From contig JXTC01000018.1 in the NCBI GenBank assembly GCA_002914845.1, positions 330,995-394,994 of the forward strand: a stretch of DNA of 64,000 nucleotides, in the 5' to 3' direction. Under the pieces are notes generated by a model, which was not told where the DNA came from, made no database searches, and saw only the letters and a list, made by a program, of their open reading frames with translations. Each line of letters opens with the position of its first letter. The stretch's first letter is position 1. This DNA is from Trema orientale. Its lineage: Eukaryota > Streptophyta > Magnoliopsida > Rosales > Cannabaceae. A program made the translations under genes and the position numbers. This document shows positions 34,530 through 46,816 of this stretch, piece after piece.

Positions 34530-34910
34530 ATGTATTAAAGTCCAAAAAGTAAAACTATTGAGACACTATTGAGACTTTCTCATTAGTTTTAGAACCAACA
34601 AAGTTTATAATCCTCTTTTTTATTATTATCAAATATACTCTAAACACAGTCTGGTAAACGCACTGAAACTTTTGACTGAAGATTCCTTATCTTTAAACAA
34701 CAAGTCTCATTTATAATGCTTTAAAATATGGCCGTCAAGGAGTATAAAGACCCTTCTAACAAAGGATGCTGCAGAGCAAAGTAGAAAGCAATTTTATGCC
34801 TTCTCCATTAATTAATAATGCATTGTTAAAACCGGTCTTGCAGTGGGATTTGATTACTGCCTTGAAACTATCATCATTGTTTAGGATTGTGCTTCATATG
34901 ATTACATGAG

Positions 34911-35043
34911 GATTATTGAAACTAATTCCATATGATTGTATAACATTTTAGCCATATTTACTGATCCATAACGAAAAAGGATTATTAAAATTAATTCCAT
35001 ATGATTGTGCAATATTTTAGCCATATTTACTATTCCATAACGG
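34911..35043. repeat. 69-bp direct tandem duplication
   Basis: Two units, 34911-34979 and 34980-35043, share TAATTCCATATGATTGT, TTTTAGCCATATTTACT and CCATAACG. They differ at a few positions. Noncoding. Confidence 0.8.
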
Positions 35044-36929
35044 AAAAAAAAAAAAAAAACACTAGTTAGTTTATTTCTAAGTACGATATACTACAATTAG
35101 TATACACGGCCTTTTGTACTAGGTAGAAACAACAATGCTTCAAGGACGACATTATTTATGACGAAATTTGTTACGATTGGGACAAGAATGTTGGCAAAAT
35201 TGTTTATCATAAGCGTGTTTTGGAAGGTCCTTCTCATTGTACTACCTCTTCATTTCCATGGTAGTTCATGTACCATTTTCCCCCCTCTTTTAAGTCTACA
35301 AATAAATCATGTTGACATTTTCTGTTCTTTTTCCCCCAATCAGTTAATTCACATTGCTTTCTGAATTAGGGACATAATGAAAAGTGAATCATAAAGCACC
35401 ACTCACTAAGAATGACATGAGTCCTCGTCGTCTTATCTTCACAAGAAAGTAGAGAAGGTTTCTTTCTTTTTCTATCTTTTTAGTGTTGCTTTGTGCGGTT
35501 TCCCCCACACAAGTTGGTGAGGAATAAGCTCTAACATCCGCTTAACTAGAATCTCAAATACACAAAATGGTACGTCAATTTGGATCATTCTCAACTTGGG
35601 ACTACTTTTTTAACCGTATATTATTTGCTTCTCCAAAATAATAAGGACGTTTGGAAAAGAAAAGTTAAAAAATACTCATATTTAGTAGTCATTGGACTGT
35701 TATTCAACCATCACATTCGTGTGTCTCCTCAACTATAGGGAAAGATGGAAAAGTTTTGGAGACCCTCTTCACTTCTGGTGTCCAATCATCGATTTCTGGC
35801 CGAGCAATGCTTATTATCCTTGCTTAAATAAATCCAAGATGAGTTATCACCGACCAATGAGCTGTCCTCTCACAGATCCTTATAGAATGTAGGAGAAATG
35901 TAATTAGTATTAGATATATTGCAATTTCACCTTGAGTTAGTGCCTATCATTTTCGACACTCTATGATTATAAGGTGGAGTATCACTTCATCATAATGTTG
36001 GTTTTATCTTACTTCTTTCTTGGTTGGCATAATTTCAACCAGCTCGGTTAGTTGTCATTTATTTGGATATGACTATTTTGACTTTGGATCATTCTAATTT
36101 GACATATGAAATTATGAATGATGTTGCTACGGGCTACAAGAAATAAAATGGAGTCTAATGAGGAATTCACATCAACACCCATTTCTTCTGTTTGAATCTT
36201 ATTTGTGGACCCAGAAAGGTATACATCGGTCAAGTTTTCGAATTTTGAAGTTTTCAAGTTCGGGTTTCAGATCAAGAGATATTTAAAGCTAAGAATCGAT
36301 TTTTTTTTTTTTTCAAATTCAGTTTGAGTTCAACGTTGGGGGGAGATCAAAGAACATAAAATTTCTTGATCAAGTTTAGCATGTTGTGTTGGGACTTAGT
36401 AGATGAAATAAACGGGAAAAAAAAAAAAATCCAAAACTCACTAAATCTTATTTCTTCCCTCATATGAATTTTGTTGGTTCGAGTTTATTGTTTCGGGGTC
36501 GGGTTTCAATTAGACTAGTAAAGTAAAGACGTGTTTATTAATTCGTAATGAAAATAATTATTAAGAAAAAGAGTTTAAACACGAATGAGAAGGAATCAAT
36601 TATTCTTTTCAAATTTAACTACATGAGGGATTCACCAAAATTTATTTCCTGAACGTGTAACTAAAATCATTGAAATCTCTAAAAAAAAAAAGAAAAAAAA
36701 TGTAAGTTCATTGAAAATATAAATATATGAGGAAAGGAAACAATTCATTTAGGAAATATTTACTAATTTGTAATGAAAGAGAAATATTATGAAAAGAATG
36801 AGGGAAATAATTTAAGTTATATATGTATGATGTATATGAGGGATAAACCAAAATTTATTTTCTAAAGTTTTAAATAAGCACATGAATGGACGAAAAAGAA
36901 AAATATTTCCCTTATTGATATTCTTATTA

Positions 36930-37645
36930 CCATTGATTAAAATATCGCGACAATATCCGTATTTTGAAGTATCGACAATGATATTTGGTAGAAAGATATT
37001 TTTTCTTGTGTATCATTAAAATATCCATAAAATATCAATAATATCGAGGATATGTCGATATCGGTAAATATTCGGTAAAAAATGTGCTAATGTTAAGACA
37101 TTTACGGATGTTGTCGTAATAGTATTGTCGAAATTTTGAAATATTGACTAAAATGTCGTTTTTTAAAAAAAAAAATAAAAGATGGTGGTAGACAATATAA
37201 ATAAATCATAGTTTTCTCTCCATATTGATTTTTATTTATTTTCAGTGTAATTTAAAACTAGTTACAATTTGTCAAGTATTAATATGAAATGTATTAAACA
37301 AAATAATATGACATGTACTGTGATTTTAAAATTGTTCTATAAAATAAAATTCAGTCATGTACTGTGATTTTAAAATTGTTCTATAAAATAAAATTCAGTC
37401 ATTTTTCTATTACATACATATATTTTCTTGTCTTATATATTATAAATAAGAATTTTTTTAAATAAAAACTAGTATAAATAATACATTATCATTATCATTT
37501 TTTTAGTATTTTTTAGAATTTTCTTTAAAATTTTTGAGTTTTAAAATAAATTTTGATAATTTTGTAAAGTATCCTGAATATCGATATTATCATCGATATT
37601 ATCTATAAAATTAAACCTACAACGATACTGATTTCTACATTTTAA
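36930..37645. repeat. TATCGA-rich element, probable decayed MITE
   Basis: ATCGATAT, TATCGA and AATATC words cluster at both ends (36945-37090 and 37575-37635), in inverse orientation to each other. The outer parts read GATTAAAATATC on the left and CATTTTAATCC on the right. Inside, 37313-37356 and 37357-37400 are two perfect copies of a 44-bp unit. Confidence 0.5.
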
Positions 37646-38542
37646 TCCTGGCTTATTAGAGCCCTTACGAACTTTCTCATCTCCATTATGGTCTTATTAA
37701 GGATGAGTAAACGTAACTGGTTCTTTGCTCACCTCTAGAATCTATCAGGTGCTGGTCATGTCAACTGTGCTATAACTAATAATCTCTTTTATTTGCGTTC
37801 ATGATTACACTTGATTAATGCGTTTTGAGAGCCGATACTTTTTCAAAGTCCATTACTTGACTTCCTAGCTAGATGTTACATTGCAATGACTAGATTCATC
37901 ACAACAATGATTTCACTAACTAAAATATCTAGATGCTGCCGCCTACCTACTATTAACCGTTCTAACCATGATATTCTCATTCTTCAAAAACAAAAATGAT
38001 TAATTAACCACTGATTACCAGAAAATCTTTTGATACTTTCAACTTGTTTTCCTAATCAATTCAAATCAACTTAAAAGTTTACGAAAGCATAATTAAAGCA
38101 GGAACAAGTATATACAAAACCCATCTTCACATGTGTCCCACTTAAGCCTTTACCATCATCCTACTTCATTTTTCCACTTTCCTAGTAAATAGTGCTTTAA
38201 AAAAAAGGTGCTTGTCAACCGGGCAAAGTAGCCTTTTCCCTGACCAGAATCAGGGATTATTGTTAATTCCTCATTATACTGAAAAAAGAAAAGCAGCAAA
38301 TTAATTTCTATTTCTAAAACAATATGCTTTTATGCTTTACATAACATATTTTTCCTTCTTTTAACCTATGATTGATCATTAAATAGGTAAGAGTTTGGAA
38401 ATTGGTTGGTGGTGGTTTCCAATCTGGATTCTGTCAACTTCCCAACTCAATTCTCAATTTTGATTCCCTTCTTTATGTCTTTGAAAGTTGCCAGCTGCCC
38501 AAGAATTAGGCCACATGACCATGAGAGAGAGACCCATACTCA

Positions 38543-39710
38543 TCACAAGTGCCAAAATGAGAGACTCAAAGCCATGACCAAAACCAATGTCGTGTCAAAA
38601 GCCAAAGGACTGTGTGTCCTTATTGAATCCCCAGTTGCCAAATTGGCTAGCCATGAACTAGCCAATGAAGCCTGTTGGATGGTTCCCGAGTCCGCCCCGG
38701 CATCCGACCCCGACCCGGATCCTGACCCGGCTATTGTTGTACCCGTTGTCATTGGAGAAGAATCTCTCGACGATTTTAGACTGCATGATCATCAAAATAA
38801 AAATAAAACCCAATTAGTCCAAAAAAGTTAAAACATTAATGCAATTTAATTAGCTTAATTAATAAAACAAAAACTCAAAAATTTACCTTGGAAGAGTGGG
38901 GCAAAATGTAATTGTGTAATCAGCTCCGGAACACGTAAAAGTACTCGTGGCATCATCATATGCGTAGCTATACGATTTTGGACACGCCGACTTGAAAATC
39001 TGGGAATACAGAGACGGCTTACAGGCGGAAGGTGCGTTATACGCGCCGCTGCAGCAGTACTCGTCGGCCCCAAACGCCTCACACGCGCTCCTACAAGCCC
39101 CGCCGCCGTCGACCCTCAGCTCCGTCGGGCACCTCCTGTTGAGGTCCGTGACGCATCCAGTGGGCGCGCACGTACCGAATCCCCCACTCCCTTCGACCAC
39201 CATAGGGAGGTTGTAGCCGTCGACCAGGCTCACGTCGTAGAAGTCTTGCGACCCCGAGCCGAGAGTGAACTCGGCCAGGGTAGCCGGCGGCGTGGCGCCC
39301 GCGCCGTTACACTCCATCTGGCCAGAGCCGCAGTCGCCGGTGGCGCAGGAGCCGCGGCCCGAGCCGTCGAAGCTGCACCCGGTCCGGCCCCAGAACCGAC
39401 CGGACCAACCGGTGGGGGCCTGGAACGAGCGGGAGGTACCCTTTTGGAGCTCGAAGCCGGTGCTGTCGAGTTTGGGACTTCCGGCGCTGGCGAGAATTCC
39501 CGGCCAGACTGTGTAGTCACACTTGTTGATAAACGTGAATGTAGCCCCTGAAACCCCTGAAAAAGAGAACCAAAAAACAGAGCAATACATATTAAGCTTT
39601 CTATGGCCATAATTTTCAGAACCCAGATGCCAAAATTGGGACAAAAGCTCTAATTTACCTCTGGAAACCATCAAAAGAAGAAGAATGAGGTAGCTTGAGA
39701 AGAGACCCAT
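38543..39710 (-). CDS. thaumatin-like protein with C-terminal extension, predicted GPI-anchored
   Basis: Three exons on the minus strand: 39710-39659, 39556-38887 and 38780-38543, total 960 nt for 319 residues. Exon 1 and the start of exon 2 encode a signal peptide (MGLFSSYLILLLLMVSRG...). The mature domain starts ATFTFINKCDYTVWPG and has GWSGRFWGRTGCSF, CATGDCGSG, DFYDVSLVDGYN and all 16 cysteines of the thaumatin fold. Exon 3 adds a Ser/Gly-rich linker (AGSGSGSGSDAG) and ends in a hydrophobic tail, TTLVLVMALSLSFWHL, the pattern of a GPI signal. Thaumatin-like (PR-5) proteins act in the apoplast or at the wall, often linked to defence or beta-glucan binding; the GPI-type ones sit at the outer plasma membrane. 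Exon 2 read into intron 2 stops at once (AGG TAA), so a shorter soluble form is possible. A paralog lies at 54070-55435. Confidence 0.9.
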
Positions 39711-40060
39711 GTGAAATTTCGTGCTCTGTTTTTCCGGGCAAATGCAGAGTACGACAATGGCGGCGTGGTCGTGTTTTAAGACTAGTACTGAGAATTATGT
39801 AATGTAGGGGTTTTTAATTATGAAGAACAGTAGCCAAGGCAGGGCTTTTTGCTTTGGTAAATGGCGGTGAGAGAAGACGAATGTAGTGGACGTATAGGAT
39901 TGCCACCCATAAACCCACCAGAAAAGATGATTTTCTCGACTACCAAACAGCACTCTCTCTCTAGTTTCTTGAGAAAAATAGTGTAGAGCGGGAGAGAGAG
40001 AGAGGTGGTGGGGGGAATCTTAATCGTCGGCTATGAGTGTCTATTTATAATAGAAATTAT
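39711..40060 (-). promoter_or_regulatory. upstream region of the first thaumatin-like gene, TATA box at 40041-40050
   Basis: On the minus strand TTATAAATAG (40041-40050) is a good TATA box about 330 bp before the ATG, implying a 5' leader of about 300 nt. A (GA/CT) stretch lies at 39952-39961 and 39989-40003. Confidence 0.4.
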
Positions 40061-43000
40061 AAAGAGAACAAGAAAAGGTAAAGCAGCAACTACTATTACT
40101 AGTCTTACTAAGACCGCCTTATTCAGTGAGTCCGGTCACAGTCTCAGTTGGTGCAGTGCTGGGAAAGAGCTGTGTACCTTCACCTACCCAATCAAGCTTC
40201 AGTTAAGTGTTTTGAAATGACCAAAAAGTATCACCTTTAAAAGGATAAAGATCTCCTGTCTGTAGAGTAGCTGGAACATATCTGTTCTTGGTACGTGGCA
40301 CTATTTTACTCGCTTTTTCTTTTACTTATTTATTTCTTTCTTTGTGCTTTTCAAGGACTCTTTTTCTATTTTCTTTTTTTTTTTTTTCGTTTGTCTTTTC
40401 GGGATAGACTGTTTTCTTTTTTAGTTGATAGTTGTTTCCTTCCAAGATCAGTCATAATCAAGCCATTTTTATTTGTAAATGTATTTTTTTTGTTGAGCGA
40501 AATAATTCAGACAAATAAAAAAGTAGAAAAAAGAAAGGCAAAAAACAAAGCATTTTTCGCAAACAAAATTTTGACTTTGTAATTCTTATTAGAATCACCA
40601 TTCGCCATTATGGCAGCAATGTTAGTCACATTAAACAATGAACATAGAAAACAATGCGTTTTAATTAGGGGAAAAAAAGAAATTTTTATACTTAAATAGA
40701 TCTTTTAATAAAAGTAGTACAACTACGAATTTTCTGAATCCAAATCAACGAAGAATTTGAAGATAAAACATATACATATTAGGCTGATGTGGGGCATTTC
40801 ATTTCTAGACCTAGAAATAAAGTAAGAAGAATCACTAGTGCCTCATAGCCAGATGTTTAGAAGAAATACCACAAGTAGTGGAGTTCTATTGAGACTATTT
40901 AAATCGGTTTCAGAAATTCTTATGAAGAAAAAGAAGCTTATAGCATGATTGGAGTGTGAATTATTTTTGGTGATTTATTCTCATTCTCTTGATCAATTTA
41001 TATTTTACTCTATCGTTTGCTTTTAATATTTGAATTTCATTTCAATAAAATAATAGTAATTTTTTTAAAAAGATAGTAATACTAAAACTATGGTTAAGGG
41101 TTTACTTTAAAAAAATAATAAAAATAACATGGTCAAGGGGTTTGTCTCGTACACTGATCACAATATTTGTTCTTCTGAACAAAAAGTTCGTTCTGTTTTT
41201 TCACCAATTTTTCACCACCACACGCAGTCCGCACCAAATAGGATTATGAGGGTATTTATGTCATTTAGTTCTAAACAATGACACCCTCTTGTTCGCCAAC
41301 GACAGGATTATGATTGAAGCTCAACACATGGCAATCAAGCAAATACTTGCGAAAGCCACGTGGGAGCGCATTATTGGCTTTAGAGAATCACGATGCACCA
41401 CGTGTCCACTCATTGTGAGTGCGCATATCTTGTACGAAAGCGGATTCTCCTTGATAGAATAAGATCGCCTACATAATATAATGTTATATTATTTTGAATA
41501 ATATTGATACTTGTTGAATCAAAAAACTTTCAAATAGTCTAAGGTAAAAGGTAATTCTAGTTTTCAGATTAATAGGAATACTGAAGATGGTGATATGATT
41601 ATCTGATATTCAAAATAATTGTGTTTGATTACACACAGTAATTTTGTCTGTGATTCTTGGGATATTAAATAACTGTGTTTGATTGCGCATGAGAATGTGC
41701 TTAAATTAAAATTAAAATTAAAAAACAATTATAAAATTAAATTGCTTATAAAATAATAAAATTTATTACCATAAAATAAAATAATTTACTATGATTCCTA
41801 GGATGTCGTATTTCTTTTGTTTCGTTTTTTAGGGTGAGTTTTAAATGGAAAGTCATTTAAAATCCACATATTTTGGTAACTTTAAGATGATCCCTACTTA
41901 AGAGGATTTGATTCCTAAAGTGATTATTTTACTGAGTGTTAAAATAGTACCAAATATGGGAATGTATTGAAATACTCATTCCTGCCTAAAGATTACCTCA
42001 TACCAAATAGCTCCTAGTGAGCAACTGGTAACATTACTTTGTAATGCTTGTATGCTTTAATAAGCTACAGGAATTAATTTGACTACTTAGCTTGTATCCT
42101 TTAACGGAAAAAAAAAAAAAAAAGAAAAAGAAAATGGTCGGAGTTTAAACTTCAAACTTGTGTTAGAATTATTAGTCCGAGAACAATGAAAACTCATGAA
42201 AGATTTGAAAAAAAAAACGACGAGAATTTGGAAAAGAAAGACAAAGAATAACTTTGATTTTTTTGTTATGTAAAATATTAGAAGTTGGAATTGAAGTCAA
42301 TCTAATTATCCTAAGATATGGTTATTGTTATTTTTTCGTAATAGCATACTCTTTTTAAATTAGTTTTTTTTAGTTATTTCTCAACTAATATGATACCCTC
42401 AAAAATATCTATCTTAAATTTGCAATATTGTAGAAAAGTAAATTTATCAATTTTGATTTTCAATTGATTTAATGTGTTAATTAGGTATTCTTTCGAATTA
42501 TCTGTGTACACCAACCTCCGTTTAGTCATATTTAGTAACATAACATAAACTAGGAATAGAAGAAAGGATTTTTCCCCGACTGGTTTGGTTCTTGTCCTCG
42601 TAAATGGTAATGTGGTTCCGAAGTTGAGGATAGGGTTGCCTCAAATGAGGCGGCAAGTCAGGTGGTATCGATGTGGGACTGTTGTTGTTGCATTTTCTCT
42701 GTTACAAAATGGGAAAAAATTTGTTGGTAAGTTCATTTCAGGTGGATCATACATCCCCGAGCAAAATGAAAATGTGGGTCCCATTTGCATGTGAGTTAGT
42801 CTTCACTAACATTTGACAAAAGCTTTGTCATAGTTTGCTTTGTTTCTGTTGGTTGAGAGGAACAAAACAATACAGTTTGGAACTATATATGTATTTTTGC
42901 TGGAGATATTTTTATAAGCATCTATCACTTGATTATTGAGATTAAAAAAGTTGCTCTCCTCGTCCTTTTGAGCTTTTTTTTAAAAAAAAAATGCTGAATT

Positions 43001-46000
43001 TAGTATAAAATCTGCATAAACTAAATACCCTTTTGCATCAGAAACCTAGGAGGGAGGAATTGTATGCTAATTTTAAAATAAAGAGGTTATGGAATATTCA
43101 GTAAGCTGAAACTAATCTAAAATTTCATTGGTTTCTGTCCAGAACATTTGAGACGAAATGACAATCGAATAGGGAGGGAACAAGTCTAATAATCCCACGC
43201 GGTATGATGTATAAATAGCATAAAGAAGAAGTGTCCAATTTTTTCGACAAAAATGATCAAAGTTTGTTACTTAATGATTGCAACTTCTAGCTCATTTCAT
43301 AGCTCGTGTATCAAACTTTAATGAGTAGTACCCTTTTAAAACTTTCAGTGGGACAACACTGTCTTGCTTTGCAAGTAACAAAGCCATGTTAATTGTTATA
43401 TATGTGAAAACCCTTTAATCAATACCACACATATGTATGTCTGAAATCTGAATCAGAGGCCCATAAAGATTTTGTTACTGTTAACCAAAATGTTGCAGAA
43501 CCCCTATTGCCACCCTAACTAGCCTTTTCTTTTGCTACTCTTTTCAGAAGCTAGATTTGGTGAACTAGGGGAAAAAAAAAAAAAAATCTCAAATACAAAT
43601 CAATCAGAGACAACATACTCCAGAAATTACCTGTAATTGGTCACCAAAAGTTAATTCCTAACTATAATCTGAAATAGGGGTGTCGATGTGTGCTAAGTGC
43701 CAAAGATGAATATGGTTGAAAAGAACGATGTGAAAATTTGACAAGATTCTCCATCATTACATGTCATCATTACCAATTTAATGGCTCCCGCAATCAAATT
43801 TAAGCAAATATTAAGCAAGAGCCCCACCTCAACCAACTTATATTAAAAACTATATGATTATGTGTAAAACTACGTGATTTATATTTGTATAATACTCTTT
43901 TTTTTTTTTTTCCTTCTTCTCTCTTATTTTTCTAAATGATGGATCTTTGAAGACCTTTTTGGTGGTTTTACACATTCCTGCATTTGCATAAGATGAGAGA
44001 GGCTACAATGGTCAATGTATATGAACATATAGTTAGAAGGATTGACATTCTTTTGCTTGTTATATAAATAATAATAACAATAATAATGGATCATGATAAC
44101 TTGATCAAACTTATCAAGAAATCCTCTTTAAAATTCGTGTCTACGTATCAATAGCAATATTTCTATAATAGCTTCTCTTCACTCTTAATTCACATACTTT
44201 GCCATTATCAATCTCGATCAGGGTCTCCATTGATGGGGCTGTATGCCGTGTAAAGTTTCCCATGTGGATAAGATTTTTGAACTTTTTCTTTTTCACAAGC
44301 ATCATCATCTCATTCCCTTTTCAATATTTTTTTTTTTCTTCCTCATCTCTTGATCAATATATTATGTGATCATTCCTTTAATAAAGATTTACATCATCCC
44401 ACTATAGTGATTTTGATGCTGAAAAACATTCTTTCTGGAAAAAGGGTGATGGAGGAATCCTTTGTTTCCAAGGCTTTTCGATCGATTGGCTTTATTAGAC
44501 GATGGCGATGACGCAAAGGGTGGGCTCTAACACTGAGATTGGCATAGCTAAAGAGACATTAGAAGATGAAATAGAATAAGCAAGTGATTTAAGTTTTTAA
44601 TATGAGAAAGGTATAGTAACCATAAGAAAAGAGAGGCCAAAGAGAAGGAAATGTAAGGCGGAAGCAAACTTGGATCCAAGGGGCAAAAGTAGTATGAAAC
44701 GGCTTTTGATTATTTTTCTTTGGCCTTATCAAGATATGGTTTGTCCAAAGTGACTTTTTATCATCATCCTCTCTTTCTTTTTTTGTTTTCTTAGTTTTAA
44801 CGTGGCTCGTTTATTGCACCATAATTGTCAAAACATTCTTAAGTACGCATTTCTCATTTCTTTGATGGAATCAGCATGCTCATGATTAGCCGCTAGAAAT
44901 TTTAAAAGTTCAATGAATAACATCTATGTATTGTATTAACTTAGCTACTCTCAATAGCTATCTACACTAACTCAACTATCTTTTTTCCTAGATTATCACA
45001 AAAACACACTATAATTGGCCAAAAGAAGCCAATTTTTTTGTTCCTAACAAACACCCTAAATTTATGGGCAGATTAACATGCATTTTAGGTTACTAGGGCA
45101 GGTTGAATAGAGCTGTGGCTGAAGGAAGTCAATAACGGATAAAATAAGAAATTTAAGGCTTTTGGCTTTCCGCTTCAATTCTCTCTCTCTCTCTGTCTCT
45201 CTCTCTCTCTCTATTTTTTAGTTTTTTTGTGTATGCCAATCACTGCTTAGCTTGTGTACTTTATTTTTCGTTTACAAGCTTGTTTTGAGAATGTGGACAC
45301 AAAAACCATTTCTTTCGGTTCGGTGTATTCTTGAACAGTTGGTCGATGTGTCATAGCCAATAGCCAGAACTGGGGTTTGCCTCAGTTTTGAGGCTGTGGG
45401 AGGGACATCTTTATAATACATTGCTGACGTAGAAGGAAAGAAAATAAAAGTTAGTGTTAGATATCCCACCTTTTATTCTAAATTTTCAATACAACATAAT
45501 ATGGTATATGAGTTGGTAGTATTCATTTAGTTAATGTTATTAAAGTTGTTTATAATAAATTTTTAATTTACCAACTAAATCTGCCAAATTATAGGTAAAA
45601 AATACCAAGTGTTACTGAAAAAGTGAGACAATAAGTGAAGTCCTTAACATCATTCGAAAATCAAAAGAACAAGTTAATGCAAGTGCAACACTTTCTAGGT
45701 CGCATATTTAGTCTCACTGGAAATTGGCAACCACTATTCACTTAAAATATTGAGTTTTAAAGTTCGAATCTCAATTCTCAACACCCATTTATCTAAATAA
45801 ATCAAAATAATACACAAATAACTTTCCAAAACACCCATTTATCTAAATAAAACAAAATAATTTCCCAAACAGTTTGGAATTCTTTGTTGGCAACTGTTGA
45901 ACATGGCCAATTACAGTTCAGATGAGGGCTAAATCGAGTCAAAAAAGGTCCCCAAATTTCAGCAAAATGGTGGGCTTCTGTCTTTGACAGTTTGCGCAGC

Positions 46001-46600
46001 CCTTTGTGCTGGCGTTGAACTTTGAAAGCCCAATTCATCCAAAGCCCAAAAAGATGAGTTTCTTCAAAAAGTAGTGGATCTCGAGGACCTTATCCATTTA
46101 GAGCTACCAAAACATTCAGACTTCTTTCCTTGTGTTGAACCTTTTTGGTCTCAATGAAAGTGATTGGGTTCGACAATATTTGGCTAAAGGCAAAAAAAAT
46201 AAGCATAAGCCAAGGCTTATAATACACAAAGTTCAACATTACAAACAATGTGTACGTGTATGAAAATGATTAACTTGCATGTTTCTGAAGCACATGGGAA
46301 AAGGGTAACAACACATTATGTAGATTAATGAGAACCCAAAATCATTTTCGTTTCGCCTCCCGATTGTTTTTTTTTTTTTTCAATCAAACTGAAATTTCAT
46401 TTCTCAAATAAGTAATTCCGTACAATAACTCATTCGATAAAATAATCAAAATATTATAATAATAACTCAACACAATAAATGAATAATCGACAAAACTGTT
46501 GCATTTCGACTTACGATAAGGAGGAAACACAAAGCTCAACAATGGATATAACTGGAACTTTATAGTCATATTTAGTGTAATTTTATTTTTTGAAGTAAAA
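40061..46600. other. long spacer without recognised genes
   Basis: Over 6.5 kb I see only AT-rich DNA, homopolymer T and A runs, and a (CT)n microsatellite at 45180-45212. Open frames at 40295-40582, 42585-42794 and 45802-46038 show no domain and are not called. A short duplication (ACACCCATTTATCTAAATAAA) recurs at about 45781 and 45831. Confidence 0.4.
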
Positions 46601-46735
46601 GCTCTAGAAGACCTTTCTAAAAAGCTAATGGGCCTATGCTTTATTTAAATATCTTCTAAATAAAAGAAAATCTTATAAGAATTCATCCAAATACTTTTAA
46701 AGTAGCTTTTGAGCTCTAAAGGTCTTTAGAAGCTA
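46598..46735. repeat. possible small MITE with inverted ends
   Basis: AAAAGCTCTAGAAGACCTT (46598) faces AAGGTCTTTAGAAGCT (ending near 46735), so the stretch could fold on itself over about 140 bp. No target duplication found. Confidence 0.35.
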
Positions 46736-46816
46736 TGACAAACGAGGTTAGAAGAGATGTCCTTTCGCTCTTCAAAATCATCTCACGCTACCAGAGTTGG
46801 TTCTTCTAACTAATAT

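Larger units (their letters stand above)
34530..38542. other. long spacer, repeats only
   Basis: No gene is recognised over 4 kb. It holds a 69-bp direct duplication (34911-35043), a TATCGA-rich stretch (36930-37645) with a perfect 44-bp tandem duplication, and the 3' flank of the thaumatin-like gene. Small open frames at 35158-35364 and 35692-35892 have no family features. Confidence 0.4.

Noticed and set aside
38406..38831. Open frame of 141 codons on the plus strand
   Set aside because: It lies opposite exon 3 of the thaumatin-like gene and is open only as the mirror of its Ser/Gly-rich coding sequence.
40295..40582. Open frame of 95 codons rich in Phe and Leu
   Set aside because: It comes from T-rich DNA, which encodes such residues by chance.
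42585..42794. Open frame of 69 codons
   Set aside because: Contains a GATGTGGGACTG phrase seen in plant repeats; no family features.
45802..46038. Minus-strand open frame of 78 codons
   Set aside because: No recognised domain, promoter or splice context.
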